Part shown: in pieces, positions 46,082 to 55,048 of the stretch
Position numbering within the stretch: position 1 is the first letter of the stretch
Layout of the letters: the number at the start of each line of letters is the position of its first letter
From: ZC4RG30 sp963812195
GTDB lineage: Bacteria; Pseudomonadota; Gammaproteobacteria; Steroidobacterales; Steroidobacteraceae
Assembly: GCA_963812195.1 (NCBI GenBank)
Contig: CAWEUI010000006.1
Coordinates: 1-64,000, forward strand
Length of the DNA: 64,000 bases
Direction: 5' to 3'
The notes under the pieces: generated by a model
Seen by the model: only the letters and a program-made list of their open reading frames with translations
Databases searched by the model: none
Told to the model about the DNA's origin: nothing
Translations under genes and position numbers: made by a program

Positions 46082-46124
46082 CACTCACGAAGGGTCTGGA
46101 ATGAAGTTACCGGGAGACATTCTC

Positions 46125-46460
46125 GTGGCGAACAAGATCAACGGCGTGGAGGCCAAGACCGCACGTGTTGCACCCGCCTCCGCCGTCAATCGGCGCAGCG
46201 ATGCGCCCGCCCAGTCGGCGGGACCAGCGGCGCAGTCCGAAGCCGACGTCCAGCTGACCGGCGCTGCGCGCGGGCTGGCTGCTCTGGAGAGCGCGGTGCG
46301 TGCCATGCCTTCCGTCGACGAGGCGCGCGTGGCCGCGGTCAAGCAGCGCATGAACAGCGGCAACTACCGGGTCGATCCCCAGCGTGTTGCCGACCGGTTG
46401 CTGCGTCTGGAGAGCGATCTGCAGCAGGCCACACCGCTGGACAAGAGCGCGCAGAAGTAG
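46125..46460 (+). CDS. flgM: anti-sigma-28 factor FlgM
   Basis: About 111 residues. The GTG at 46125 is preferred: GGGAG lies 8 bases upstream and the protein begins VANKINGVEAK, like other FlgM N-termini. The ATG at 46101 would add 8 residues. The C-terminal half binds FliA: VDEARVAAVKQRMNSGNYRV, DPQRVADRLLRLESDLQ. FlgM is exported once the hook is complete. Confidence 0.92.
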   Translation: MANKINGVEAKTARVAPASAVNRRSDAPAQSAGPAAQSEADVQLTGAARGLAALESAVRAMPSVDEARVAAVKQRMNSGNYRVDPQRVADRLLRLESDLQQATPLDKSAQK

Positions 46461-46463
46461 CCC

Positions 46464-46962
46464 GTGTCCATGGATCCGAACGCATGCCGGGAACAGTTCA
46501 CCCGCCTGCTGGCCGATGAGACCGAACTGCTTGGCGTTCTGGAACAGCAGCTGCTGAACGAGCACGAATTGCTTGTGGCCAACGACATCGAGAAGCTGGA
46601 AAGCGCGAGCGTCGTGCGCCAGCAGACCATTGCGCGGCTGCTGCGCGTGCACGAGGAGCGCGGCCGGCTGTGCAAGGCACGCGATCTGGCGCCCGGACGC
46701 CGAAGGGTTTTCCGAACTGCTGGCATGGTGCGACCCGCAAGGCACCCTGGCCACTGCCCAGGGCAATTGCGCCGCGCACGCCGAACGCTGCCGTGCGCAG
46801 AACGAGCGCAATGGCGCTCTGGTTACCGCGAGACTGAAGCGGGTCGGGGGCATGCTGGGCATGATCTGCGGAGAATCGGCAACGGACACTTATCGGCCGC
46901 GTGCCACTGCACAGGCATCGGCTTTCGCCGCAGCTGGTCGCATGGTTTCGATCAGCGCCTGA
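46464..46962 (+). CDS. flgN: FlgK/FlgL export chaperone FlgN (one frameshift)
   Basis: About 166 residues, GTG start 3 bases after flgM. Helical N-terminus (REQFTRLLADETELLGVLEQ, LNEHELLVANDIEKLESASV), then after one extra C near 46694 SELLAWCDPQGTLATAQGNC and RLKRVGGMLGMICGESATDT. The last part resembles the FlgN C-terminal substrate-binding region. Confidence 0.87.
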
Positions 46963-47021
46963 CGCCAACTTTCGGGCGCTCTTTTGCGGGATCCCCCTGG
47001 CGCCAACCGTGACGCGCTCCC

Positions 47022-47048
47022 TTAGGTCGATGGGCCTGCTGCCGATAA
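47022..47048 (+). promoter_or_regulatory. candidate sigma-28 promoter for motAB
   Basis: GCCGATAA at 47041-47048 matches the classical -10 exactly. The -35 (TTAGGTCG at 47022) is weak. It lies about 40 bases before the motA start, in the 126-base gap after flgN. Confidence 0.5.
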
Positions 47049-47088
47049 CCTTGTGGCGGGGCATGCGCAGCCCCCGAGGTTCTGGATT

Positions 47089-47960
47089 TTGTTTGCAATT
47101 ATCGGAACGTCTGGTCGTCCTGGGATCCGTGCTCGGCGGGTATCTGCTCGGCGGCAGCAGCACTGTTGCTGCTCTGGCACCCCTTTGAAATTCTGGTGAT
47201 CTGCGGCGGCGCCATGGGTGCCTTCCTGATCAGCAATCCGCTGAAAGTCGTGAAGCGGGCGTTTTCCGGCGCCCTGGGGCTGTTCGGCAAGCCCCGCTAT
47301 GGACGCGATGAGTACATCAGGCTGCTCAAGCTCATCTACGACATCCTGGTGATGGCGCGCAAGGACGGTGTGCTGGCGATCGAGCGCCACATCGAGGAGC
47401 CGGGAAAGAGCGACATCTTCAAGAAGTATCCGACCGTCACGGCCGACCATCACATGATGGAGTTCATCACCGACTGCCTGCGGCTGATCTCCGGCGGCAA
47501 TCTGGACCCGCATGAACTGGAAAGCCTGCTCGAATACGAGCTGGAGACCCACCACAAGGAAGCGGCCGAACCCGCGCATGCGGTCCAGAAGGTGGCTGAC
47601 GCCCTGCCCGGCTTCGGCATCGTGGCCGCGGTGCTCGGCATCGTGGCGACCATGGCCGCCATCGATGGCGCCAGCACCACCGAGATCGGCGAGCGCGTTG
47701 GCGCGGCACTGGTGGGCACCTTCCTGGGCATCCTGGTGGCATACGGATTCGTCGGCCCGATCGCCGCGGCAATGGAACATCGCGCGCACGAGGAAGCCAA
47801 GTCCTTCGAGGTGGTGAAGATGGCTCTCGTGGCCAGCGTGCGTGGTTATCCACCACCGGTGGCCGTGGAGTTCGCGCGCAAGCTGCTGTTCACCGACGTG
47901 CGCCCGAATTTCCGCGACCTCGAGCAGGAACTGCGCGGCAAGAAGCAACCGGCGCGGTAG
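47089..47960 (+). CDS. motA: stator protein MotA (two indels near the start)
   Basis: About 289 residues. The proposed TTG start at 47089 has GAGG upstream and gives a TM1 reading LFAIIGT, then VVLGSVLGGYLLGGSST after an extra T near 47107, then WHPFEILVICGGAMGAFLIS after an extra base near 47163. The rest is intact: GRDEYIRLLKLIYDILVMAR, LPGFGIVAAVLGIVATMAAI and GAALVGTFLGILVAYGFVGP. It should pair with MotB encoded 13 bases downstream. Confidence 0.92.
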
Positions 47961-47973
47961 GGCCGCCACCGAC

Positions 47974-49068
47974 ATGGCCGCCACCAAGGAACGCCCGATC
48001 ATCATCGTCAAGCGCAAGCGCGGCGGCGAGGGCGGTCATCATGGCGGCGCCTGGAAGGTGGCCTACGCCGACTTCGTCACCGCGCTGATGGCGTTCTTTC
48101 TGGTGATGTGGCTGGTGACGGCCGTGTCCAAGGACCAGCGCGCCGCCATCTTCGAGTACTTCAAGAATCCGAGCATGGAATCCGGCAAGAGCGTGAAGGC
48201 GGCGCCCGGCCAGGCCGGACCCGGGGGCGCCAGCACCAGTCCGATAGACCTGGGCGGAGGCCTGGATGCCCCGAAGTCCAACCCCGTCAATGCGGATGGG
48301 CTGGGCCAGCCGGTCAATTCACAGGTGACCGAGGATCAGGTCAAGAATCTGGCCAATGAGGCCGAGAAGCGCCAGCTCGAATCACTGATGGACGAGCTCA
48401 AGGAAGCCATCGACAAGAGCCAGGCATTGCAGCCGTTCAAGGATCAGCTGCTGCTGGACATCACACCTGAGGGGCTGCGCATCCAGATCGTGGACAAACA
48501 GAACCGGCCCATGTTCGACCTGGGCGGCACGCGGTTGAAGGACTACACCACCAACATCCTGCACGAAGTCGCGAAGTACCTGAACACCGTGCCCAATCGC
48601 ATCAGCCTCAGCGGCCATACCGATGCCAAGCCGTACACCGGCGTACGCGGCTATTCGAACTGGGAACTGTCTGCCGACCGGGCCAATGCCGCGCGCCGGG
48701 CACTGCTCGACGGCGGCCTGAAGGCCGACAAGATCGCGCGCGTGGTGGGCCTGGCCTCCTCCGTGCTGTTCGACCGGCAGAATCCCTACAACCCGATCAA
48801 CCGGCGCATCAGCATCATCGTGATGACCAAGACCGCCGAGGCCAAGGCCCTGTCAACCGACGCGGCCGATGTCGATGCCACGCGTGAACGCATCGAATCG
48901 AGCCCGACGCCGCCGACCGCAGGGGCGCCACCTTTGCCAGCCGCCACTCCCACGGCGCCCGCCGCAACCTCGCCCGGCGCGGCAACGGCAAAGCCCGAAG
49001 ACGTGGGCGCGGCGGCACAGGCGGCGGAAGCCGCGCTGGCCAAGGCCGGCGCAGCGACGATCCAGTAG
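47974..49068 (+). CDS. motB: stator protein MotB
   Basis: 364 residues. N-terminus MAATKERPIIIVKRKRGGEG, the membrane helix with ion-binding Asp in AYADFVTALMAFFLVMWLVT, a plug/linker, the OmpA-type domain (ISLSGHTDAKPYTGVRGYSN, WELSADRANAARRALLDGG) and a long Ala/Pro tail. Longer than MotD, with a different linker. The tail adds about 70 low-complexity residues. Confidence 0.95.
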   Translation: MAATKERPIIIVKRKRGGEGGHHGGAWKVAYADFVTALMAFFLVMWLVTAVSKDQRAAIFEYFKNPSMESGKSVKAAPGQAGPGGASTSPIDLGGGLDAPKSNPVNADGLGQPVNSQVTEDQVKNLANEAEKRQLESLMDELKEAIDKSQALQPFKDQLLLDITPEGLRIQIVDKQNRPMFDLGGTRLKDYTTNILHEVAKYLNTVPNRISLSGHTDAKPYTGVRGYSNWELSADRANAARRALLDGGLKADKIARVVGLASSVLFDRQNPYNPINRRISIIVMTKTAEAKALSTDAADVDATRERIESSPTPPTAGAPPLPAATPTAPAATSPGAATAKPEDVGAAAQAAEAALAKAGAATIQ

Positions 49069-49072
49069 TTGA

Positions 49073-49816
49073 TCAAGGGGCCAGTACGGCCAGGAATTTC
49101 GCGATGCCGGTGTCCGCGGCGCGGGCGCGCTCAACCAGACCGGGCGTGAGCTTCAGGGCCTCGCAGGCGGCTTCCACCAGACCAGGCGTGCAGGTATTGG
49201 CGTGGACCAGTTCCGTGGTCAAAGCCTGAGCCATCATCAGCATCGTCACGCAATCCGGCCGTCGCAGGCTTTCCTGTTCCTCATGCCACCGGATGATGGC
49301 CAGCCGCATTCCGCCGGGCAGGCCCCAGCTGCGAGTGACGCGCGAGGCCAGTTCGTCATCGTTGGCATCGAAGATCTCCTGCATGACCGAGCCGACCAGG
49401 CGCTCGCCCGTTTCGCGCTCGGCGCTTGCCAGCGCGCGCAATGCAGCGATCTCACCGGCACGATGCAGCAATCCGACACCGGTCAGCAGCGGCGCGTCAC
49501 AGCGGGCCTCCGGCGCCAGCACCCGCGCATAGCAGGCCGTGGCCAGGGCTTCGCGCCAGAGCAGGGTCATTTCCGCTTCCCGACCCGGCGCCACGAACAG
49601 ACTTTCCCGCAGTGACTGAAAGGCGCGCAATGCAATCTGCTGGGTGCAGATCTCGGCCGGCGGCTCCTGCAGCCAGGCCACGCAGGCGGCAACGCCGGTG
49701 GGCTTGGGCGGGTAGCGTGTCAGGGCAGCGCTGAAGGCGCGGATCACCCGCGCGTCGCGGGGCGAGGAATCCTGGAGCTGGCGGGGGTGGAAGTGCAGCA
49801 CGTTGGAGCGGGGCAT
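49073..49816 (-). CDS. HDOD-domain protein
   Basis: About 247 residues from the ATG at 49816; in-frame codons upstream to 49864 are also possible. Visible segments: LLWREALATACYARVLAPEA, LTGVGLLHRAGEIAALRALA, WGLPGGMRLAIIRWHEEQES and ALTTELVHANTCTPGLVEAA, which match an HDOD domain. It converges on motB with a 4-base gap. Like the HDOD gene at 9056, it borders flagellar genes. Output unknown. Confidence 0.72.
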   Translation of the reverse strand: MPRSNVLHFHPRQLQDSSPRDARVIRAFSAALTRYPPKPTGVAACVAWLQEPPAEICTQQIALRAFQSLRESLFVAPGREAEMTLLWREALATACYARVLAPEARCDAPLLTGVGLLHRAGEIAALRALASAERETGERLVGSVMQEIFDANDDELASRVTRSWGLPGGMRLAIIRWHEEQESLRRPDCVTMLMMAQALTTELVHANTCTPGLVEAACEALKLTPGLVERARAADTGIAKFLAVLAP

Positions 49817-49870
49817 TGCCCGATAATGCATTGCCGATTTGACGCTTGTCCGGACATGGCGCACGAATTA

Positions 49871-49891
49871 CCGCACGCAGCGAGCGTGCGG
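49871..49891. terminator. hairpin after the uncharacterised gene
   Basis: Perfect 8-base arms CCGCACGC and GCGTGCGG around 5 bases, starting 30 bases past the stop at 49921 in that gene's direction. A short TAATT follows on the minus strand, so it may be a weak intrinsic terminator. Confidence 0.5.
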
Positions 49892-49920
49892 GGTTTAGGT
49901 CAAATGACGCCAGTCTGGCT

Positions 49921-51030
49921 CTAGTACTCGAACAAGGGGTGGTTGTGCGCCCGCCTCGGTGCCCAAGGGTTCTCGTAGCGCGCATGGGAACAGATGGGAT
50001 GGCCGTGAAACATCCCGTAGTTCAGGTGATCGCTGGATACCTCGCCTTCCGAGATGTAATCGATCACCAGCCATTTCCATGCCGGGCACTTGCTGGCATC
50101 GGGGTCCAGCTCGTCCCGCACCGTGGCTTCTGTCGGCAGCAGCACGTCGCTGTGATATCTGGCCGAGTACACGCGCCCGTCATAGTCCTCCGGGATGTGG
50201 TTGGGCCGGTGGCTGAGCTCGCGCCGCGGTGCGCGCCGCGCGGATTCGCAGGAGGTGTTGTGCCAGCTGCAACTGGTCATGCCCTCATGGCCGATGCCGC
50301 CATTGCCCACCGAGAACATGGCAATGTCATAGATCCACTGCACGGCTTGCGGCAATGACGGCACCACGCCGCGCATGACAAGCGAGTTCGCGAGATGGCC
50401 GGGAGAATTCACCGAGATCAGCAACCCGCCCGGAACGCGCCGGTCATGGTTCAGCGTGCGGTGAGCGCCGGGATAGAAGATGTTGATGCCCGCCCGGTAC
50501 AGGCCGTAGCTGCCGTCCCGGCACAGCGGGATCGCCTCGTTATAGATGGTCTCGCGTTGCAGCGGAGCATGCTCGACGATATACAGCTCCGCGGCACGCT
50601 GACAGGCCTCGAGGAGTCGCTGCCCGGGTTTCGCCCGGGCCAGGCGCGCATCGTGGAACATGATGAGAAAGCCGCTGGTCAGTCCCATGGCGGCACGATC
50701 CTTCCAGGCCCTTCTGGCAGTCTGGATCTTCTCGATCACATGCCAGTCTCCCGCCCTGATGTCCTCGCTGTCGATCCAGCAAATATCGAATGCCACGCCC
50801 TTGGACCCCTTCGCGCCAAGACGCCCGAACAGGCACGGTTGATAGCGCGCAACCCAATCCAGAAATGCCTTCTGGCAAACCTGCTGGTCCACCCCACTCT
50901 GGAACATGACCTGATGCGCCCCGTCGATATCGCGACCAAAGCTCATTTCTTCGGGATAGACCTCCAGAGCGTCGATGATTTCTTCCAGCGACCCAGATTC
51001 AAGTGCAACCTGCTGCAATGCTGCGGACAT
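49921..51030 (-). CDS. uncharacterised His/Cys-rich protein divergent from a MarR gene
   Basis: 369 residues, no recognised domain. No signal peptide or membrane helix. A segment ARYQPCLFGRLGAKGSKGVA recalls the PCxFG motif of YqcI/YcgG-type haem proteins, but the resemblance is slight. The last third is rich in His and Cys: CSWHNTSC, HRPNHIPED, CPAWKWLVID, MFHGHPICSHARY and HNHPLFEY, suggesting metal or haem binding. Other segments include AGINIFYPGAHRTLNHDRRV and GGIGHEGMT. It is transcribed divergently from the MarR regulator, which probably controls it. Confidence 0.8.
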   Translation of the reverse strand: MSAALQQVALESGSLEEIIDALEVYPEEMSFGRDIDGAHQVMFQSGVDQQVCQKAFLDWVARYQPCLFGRLGAKGSKGVAFDICWIDSEDIRAGDWHVIEKIQTARRAWKDRAAMGLTSGFLIMFHDARLARAKPGQRLLEACQRAAELYIVEHAPLQRETIYNEAIPLCRDGSYGLYRAGINIFYPGAHRTLNHDRRVPGGLLISVNSPGHLANSLVMRGVVPSLPQAVQWIYDIAMFSVGNGGIGHEGMTSCSWHNTSCESARRAPRRELSHRPNHIPEDYDGRVYSARYHSDVLLPTEATVRDELDPDASKCPAWKWLVIDYISEGEVSSDHLNYGMFHGHPICSHARYENPWAPRRAHNHPLFEY

Positions 51031-51271
51031 GACTGTCTCCTCCGTGACGACGACAAATGGGTGTCATGGCCGACCCGCGCAGCGTCACCAATCTTCCGGA
51101 GGTGTCTGGGAGCACAGGCGGCGGGACCGATCAGGCGTCGGCCTGCGCCACCCCCGGTCCTTCGGGTTGCCGGCCGAGCCGGCTGATGGGACTTTCCTGG
51201 CCAGCTTGCGTGGCCTTCAAGTTCTTCGTGTTCTCGGGCCGCCGGTCGAATGGGCGATCGGGATCGTCCCA

Positions 51272-51300
51272 TTGACATGTATGCAGCATGCAACTAAATT
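51272..51300 (+). promoter_or_regulatory. sigma-70 promoter for the MarR gene
   Basis: TTGACA at 51272-51277, a 17-base spacer, and TAAATT at 51295-51300. The predicted start near 51307 is only about 6 bases before the ATG at 51313, so the leader is very short and lacks a ribosome site. It lies in the 282-base gap with the divergent gene; the rest of the gap shows nothing clear. Confidence 0.7.
51278..51292. promoter_or_regulatory. candidate MarR operator in the promoter spacer
   Basis: TGTATGC and GCATGCA flank a central A, a 7-1-7 near-palindrome with one mismatch, exactly between the -35 and -10. MarR proteins often bind such sites to repress themselves and the divergent gene. Confidence 0.5.
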
Positions 51301-51312
51301 ATCGTTCACACA

Positions 51313-51876
51313 ATGCGTAAGCAAAGACTCGAGAACCTGCTGGGGGCACTTTCACTTTCGATTACCGACGCAGTGGCACGCAGTATTGAAGAGGCCGAAG
51401 GAGCATACGGATCGGACACGTTTGCCCTTGTTCTGCTTCAGCACGCCCAGACGCTGCGCTCCGACGTGCTGTCGAGGCAGCTGCGGCTTGCGCAGTCGTC
51501 GACCGTGCGCCTGGTAGACCGATTGGAGCGAGAGGGCCTGGTCAGGCGGTCTTCAGGAGCTGACAGGCGAACGGTGTGGTTGAGTCTGACCTCACGCGGG
51601 GACCGCGCGGCGCAACGGGTGCTCTCCGTACGGCAGAACGTCTTGCGGGAACTGCTGGAGAAGCTATCAGAAGGTGAAAAGAAGGCCCTTCATTCGATAT
51701 CCGAGAAGCTGCTGACCGAATTGACCGTGGATCTGGCCAGTGGCGAACAGAATTGCCGCCTGTGCGACGAGGATGCATGTTGCCTGGCGGATTGTCCGGT
51801 GGAGGCCCGCTATCAGACATTCGAAGGCGCCCTACTTCCCCCGAGAAACAGGGATCGTTCACAAGCGCGCAGATAG
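51313..51876 (+). CDS. MarR-family regulator with C-terminal cysteine cluster
   Basis: 187 residues. The winged helix-turn-helix is clear: VLLQHAQTLRSDVLSRQLRL, SSTVRLVDRLEREGLVRRSS, GADRRTVWLSLTSRG (wing). A dimerising helix follows (LRELLEKLSEGEKKALHSIS), then five cysteines in CRLCDEDACCLADC. The cluster suggests redox or metal sensing, which I infer only from the cysteines. It is read away from the gene at 49921-51030. Its last 20 codons lie in one arm of a long inverted repeat. Confidence 0.9.
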   Translation: MRKQRLENLLGALSLSITDAVARSIEEAEGAYGSDTFALVLLQHAQTLRSDVLSRQLRLAQSSTVRLVDRLEREGLVRRSSGADRRTVWLSLTSRGDRAAQRVLSVRQNVLRELLEKLSEGEKKALHSISEKLLTELTVDLASGEQNCRLCDEDACCLADCPVEARYQTFEGALLPPRNRDRSQARR

Positions 51877-51916
51877 GATTTGTGCAGGGGACGTAGAGCG
51901 CCTTCGAATGTCTGAT
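51812..51916. repeat. long inverted repeat at the 3' end of the MarR gene
   Basis: Arm 51812-51841 and arm 51887-51916 are reverse complements at 28 of 30 positions, separated by 45 bases. The first arm is inside the coding sequence (protein segment RYQTFEGALLP). The second lies between the convergent genes. There is no T-run. It may be an inverted duplication or a bidirectional terminator. Confidence 0.8.
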
Positions 51917-51960
51917 GGCGCCGACAGCCGCCGCCAAAGACCGGGCCCGGGATCGGGCTT

Positions 51961-53127
51961 CTAGACGCCGTCGAGTGCCTGCTCGATGTCGGCGATCAGA
52001 TCTTCCGGGTCCTCGAGGCCAAGGGACAACCTTACCGTGCCCGGTGCCACTCCGGACTGACCAGCCAGTTCGCTCGGCAGGTCCGGCGGTCCCATCAGCC
52101 CGGGCGGGATGATCAGCGATTCCGGGGAACCCATGCTGGCCGCGATGGCGAACAGCCGGAGCCGATCCGCGAAGCGGTCTCCGGCCGCCGCACCCGCGTG
52201 CAGGTCGAAGCTGACGACTGTCCCGAAGTGCCGCATCTGCATCTTCGCCATCTCATGCCGGGCATGGCGCGGCAAGCCCGGGTAGTGCACTCGTGCCACA
52301 TTGCCGTGCTGCTCCAGGTACTGCGCCACTGCCAGCGCCGCCGCGCATTGCGCCTCGTAACGCAGCAGATAGGTCTTCAGTCCGCGCTGTATCAACCACG
52401 CGGCATGCGGATCCAGAACACCTCCGAGCAGACTGAACTCGGGACGCAAGCGCCGGATCAGATCCTTGCTGCCGATCACCGCGCCGCCCATCACGTCCCC
52501 GTGGCCGGAGGCGTACTTGGTCAGGCTGTGCAGGAACAGGTCGATATCCGTCCCGCCGTGCTGATGCAGGCCGGCCAGCGTGTTGTCCAGCAACGTCAGC
52601 GCACCGGTGGCGCGGGCCTGGCTGGTGATGTGCCCGATATTGGCGATCCGGTTGATCGGATTGGTCGGACTCTCGAAGATCACCAGGCGCGTCGGCGTCT
52701 GCCGCAATACACGCTCGATGCCGGCGTCATCGAGAATGGACAGCATCGTGTAGCGCACGCCATAGCGGGCCAGCACACGGCGTATCAGGGCGCGGGTCGG
52801 GCCATAGATCTCGGCAAAACACAGCACATGGTCGTCGGCCTTCAACAGACCTACCAGCGCCTGGGCAATGGCCCCGACGCCGGACGCGCAGACGATGGCC
52901 TCCTCGCGGCCCTGCAGGTCGGCCAGTGATACTTCCAGCTGCCGCGTGGTCGGGTTGCCGGAGCGCGAATAGAAGAACCCGGGCTTGTCGCCACGCAGGC
53001 TGGCCAGGGTTTCGGCCACGGTATCGTGCTCGAACTTGACACTCTGATAGATCGGTGCGACCAGCGGCTGGTTTTCCGGCGGCACCGCCACCTCTGGCGG
53101 ATGCACCAGTCTCGTCTTTTCTTTCAT
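51961..53127 (-). CDS. Cys/Met metabolism PLP-dependent enzyme (cystathionine gamma-synthase/beta- or gamma-lyase type)
   Basis: 388 residues. Typical features: PPENQPLVAPIYQSVKFEHD, GFFYSRSGNPTTRQLEVSLA, CASGVGAIAQALVGLL, LVIFESPTNPINRIANIGHI, and the PLP lysine in LHSLTKYASGHGDVMGGAVI. C-terminus GVAPGTVRLSLGLEDPEDLI. It could be a synthase or a lyase; sequence alone does not decide. It is 12 bases after the aminotransferase gene, suggesting sulfur amino acid turnover. Confidence 0.9.
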   Translation of the reverse strand: MKEKTRLVHPPEVAVPPENQPLVAPIYQSVKFEHDTVAETLASLRGDKPGFFYSRSGNPTTRQLEVSLADLQGREEAIVCASGVGAIAQALVGLLKADDHVLCFAEIYGPTRALIRRVLARYGVRYTMLSILDDAGIERVLRQTPTRLVIFESPTNPINRIANIGHITSQARATGALTLLDNTLAGLHQHGGTDIDLFLHSLTKYASGHGDVMGGAVIGSKDLIRRLRPEFSLLGGVLDPHAAWLIQRGLKTYLLRYEAQCAAALAVAQYLEQHGNVARVHYPGLPRHARHEMAKMQMRHFGTVVSFDLHAGAAAGDRFADRLRLFAIAASMGSPESLIIPPGLMGPPDLPSELAGQSGVAPGTVRLSLGLEDPEDLIADIEQALDGV

Positions 53128-53139
53128 GGCGCTAGCCTA

Positions 53140-54291
53140 TCACTGCAGCGCGCGTAACCTCTGGATCGCGGTATCCAGCGTCGAATCCTGCTTGGCAAAA
53201 CACAGCCTGAGCAGGGCATGCCGGACGGGTTCGCGATAGAACGGGGCCAGCGGAATCGCCGCCACCCCGCCTCGTTCCAGCAGACGGTCGGCGGCTGTCA
53301 TGTCATCCAGCCCCGCCAGCAGCTCGCAACCAGAATAGTCGACCAGGGTGAAATACGTACCCTGCGCCGGCAGGACGCGCAATGCGCCACCTGCCAGGCC
53401 TTCAGTGAGCAAGGCACGTTTGCGCGCAAAGAAGCCGCCGAGCGCATCGAAAACCCCGGGCTTCTCTTCAAGATAGGCGGCAATGGCGTGTTGAAAGGCC
53501 GTGGCGATGGAAAAGGTGTTGAACTGATGCACCTTGCGCAGCTCGGTGGTCAGCGGCGCTGCCGCCACGCAGTAGCCCACTCGCAGCCCCGTGGCATGCA
53601 GGGACTTGCCGAATGAATAGACGGCCAGCGCACGCTGGCGCAGCGAGGGATGTGTCAGCACGCCGTGGTGACGCGCACCGTCGTAGACGATGTGCTCATA
53701 GACCTCGTCCGAGAGCACGATCAGCTCGTACTGCTCGGCCAGCCCCGCCAGCTCGTCCAGATCCTGTTCGCGCAGCACGGTACAGGCGGGATTTTGAGGG
53801 CTGTTGATGATGATCATCCGGGTGCGCGACGTCACCGCCGAGCGCACCCGCTCCCAGTCATAGGAAAAGGCCGGCGGCAGCAGCGGCAGGTGCACGCAGC
53901 GCCCGCCCGCCACCCGCACCGCCGGATCGTAGGAATCGTAGGCCGGGTCGAATACCAGGACTTCATCTCCCTGCCCCACCAGCGCGGCGATCGCCGAGAA
54001 GATCGCCTCCGTCGCACCGAGAGTTATGGTGATCTCGCCCTCCGGATCCGCCGTCACGCCACGGCGCCCGGCAAGATCCCGGGCTATGCGCTCGCGCAGC
54101 AGCGGCACGCCGGCCATCGGTGCGTACTGGTTGTGCCCGGCGAGCATTGCTTCACCGACCAGGTGCGTCAGCAGCGGATCAATCGGGTAGTCGGGGAAAC
54201 CCTGCCCGAGATTCACGGCATCGAGTTCGGCGGCGCGGCGCGACATCACCGTGAAGATGGTGGTGCCTACGTCGGGCAGCTTGCTCTTCAA
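53140..54291 (-). CDS. class I/II aminotransferase, YbdL-like (methionine or related substrate)
   Basis: 383 residues. MKSKLPDVGTTIFTVMSRRA and AVNLGQGFPDYPIDPLLTHL, GHNQYAPMAGVPLLRERIAR, LSDEVYEHIVYDG, and the PLP lysine in VYSFGKSLHATGLRVGYCVA match the YbdL/kynurenine aminotransferase group. The usual NxPHNPxG is NSPQNPACTV here. The ATG overlaps the kinase stop by 4 bases. Confidence 0.9.
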   Translation of the reverse strand: MKSKLPDVGTTIFTVMSRRAAELDAVNLGQGFPDYPIDPLLTHLVGEAMLAGHNQYAPMAGVPLLRERIARDLAGRRGVTADPEGEITITLGATEAIFSAIAALVGQGDEVLVFDPAYDSYDPAVRVAGGRCVHLPLLPPAFSYDWERVRSAVTSRTRMIIINSPQNPACTVLREQDLDELAGLAEQYELIVLSDEVYEHIVYDGARHHGVLTHPSLRQRALAVYSFGKSLHATGLRVGYCVAAAPLTTELRKVHQFNTFSIATAFQHAIAAYLEEKPGVFDALGGFFARKRALLTEGLAGGALRVLPAQGTYFTLVDYSGCELLAGLDDMTAADRLLERGGVAAIPLAPFYREPVRHALLRLCFAKQDSTLDTAIQRLRALQ

Positions 54292-55040
54292 GCCAGGCGA
54301 CCCGCCGCGGCCAATGCCGCACCCACCGCCCCGGCCGCCGCACCGAAATGCGCGGCACGCAGTTCGGCGCGCGAACGCAGCAACGGTGCGAAGCTCGCGT
54401 ATTCCTCGCTCACGCCACCGCCAATTACAATCAGCTCCGGCCAGAACAGGCGATTGATGGCGTCCAGGTATTCATTCACGCGCGCTGCCCAGGCCGGCCA
54501 GTCCAGGTGCTCTTCGGTGCGCACACGTGCCGAGGCGCGTTGTTCGCCCTCTGCGCCACCCACCTCCATGTGACCAAGCTCGGTATTGGGCACCAGCCTG
54601 CCGTCGATGAACAACGCCGAGCCGATACCGGTACCGAACGTGAGCAGCATCACCGTACCGCTCACTTCACGCGCCGCGCCGGCGTGAACCTCGGCCACGC
54701 CCGCCGCGTCCGCGTCATTGAGCAGTACCACCTCACGACCGAGCCGCTGCTGGAGCTGCTTTCCGGCGTCACAACCGACCAGCGAGGAATGCAGGTTGGC
54801 GGCAGTGCGGATCACGCCGCGCCGGATCACCGAGGGCAGCGCGATGCCCACCGGCATGGTCTTCGGTTGGGCACTGGCCAGCTCCACCAGTGCATCGAGA
54901 AGATGCCCGGCGTCGGCCGGACGCGGCGTCGGAGTGCTTGCCAGCTCTTCCACCAGCTGTCCGGTCTTCGTATCGACGGGTGCGTGCTTGATCGACGATC
55001 CGCCGACATCCAGTCCAAGTGCCACGTCCCGAGCTGCCAT
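54288..55040 (-). CDS. ROK-family sugar kinase, probably polyphosphate glucokinase
   Basis: About 250 residues from the ATG at 55040 (AAGG 5 bases upstream). Phosphate loop GLDVGGSSIKHAPVDTKTG, GIALPSVIRRGVIRTAANLH, VVLLNDADAAGVAEVHAGAA, LTFGTGIGSALFIDGRLVPN and ELGHMEVGG resemble polyphosphate-dependent glucokinases. It lacks the usual ROK zinc cysteine cluster, as those enzymes do. It is read with the spu transporter genes, an unexpected partner. Confidence 0.85.
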   Translation of the reverse strand: MAARDVALGLDVGGSSIKHAPVDTKTGQLVEELASTPTPRPADAGHLLDALVELASAQPKTMPVGIALPSVIRRGVIRTAANLHSSLVGCDAGKQLQQRLGREVVLLNDADAAGVAEVHAGAAREVSGTVMLLTFGTGIGSALFIDGRLVPNTELGHMEVGGAEGEQRASARVRTEEHLDWPAWAARVNEYLDAINRLFWPELIVIGGGVSEEYASFAPLLRSRAELRAAHFGAAAGAVGAALAAAGRLA

Positions 55041-55048
55041 AGACACCT

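Noticed and set aside
46890..46897. GCCGATAA on the minus strand inside flgN
   Set aside because: No matching -35 and no gene oriented to use it.
47166..47960. motA beginning at the internal TTG at 47166
   Set aside because: This would remove the first membrane helix; the missing part is found just upstream in shifted frames.
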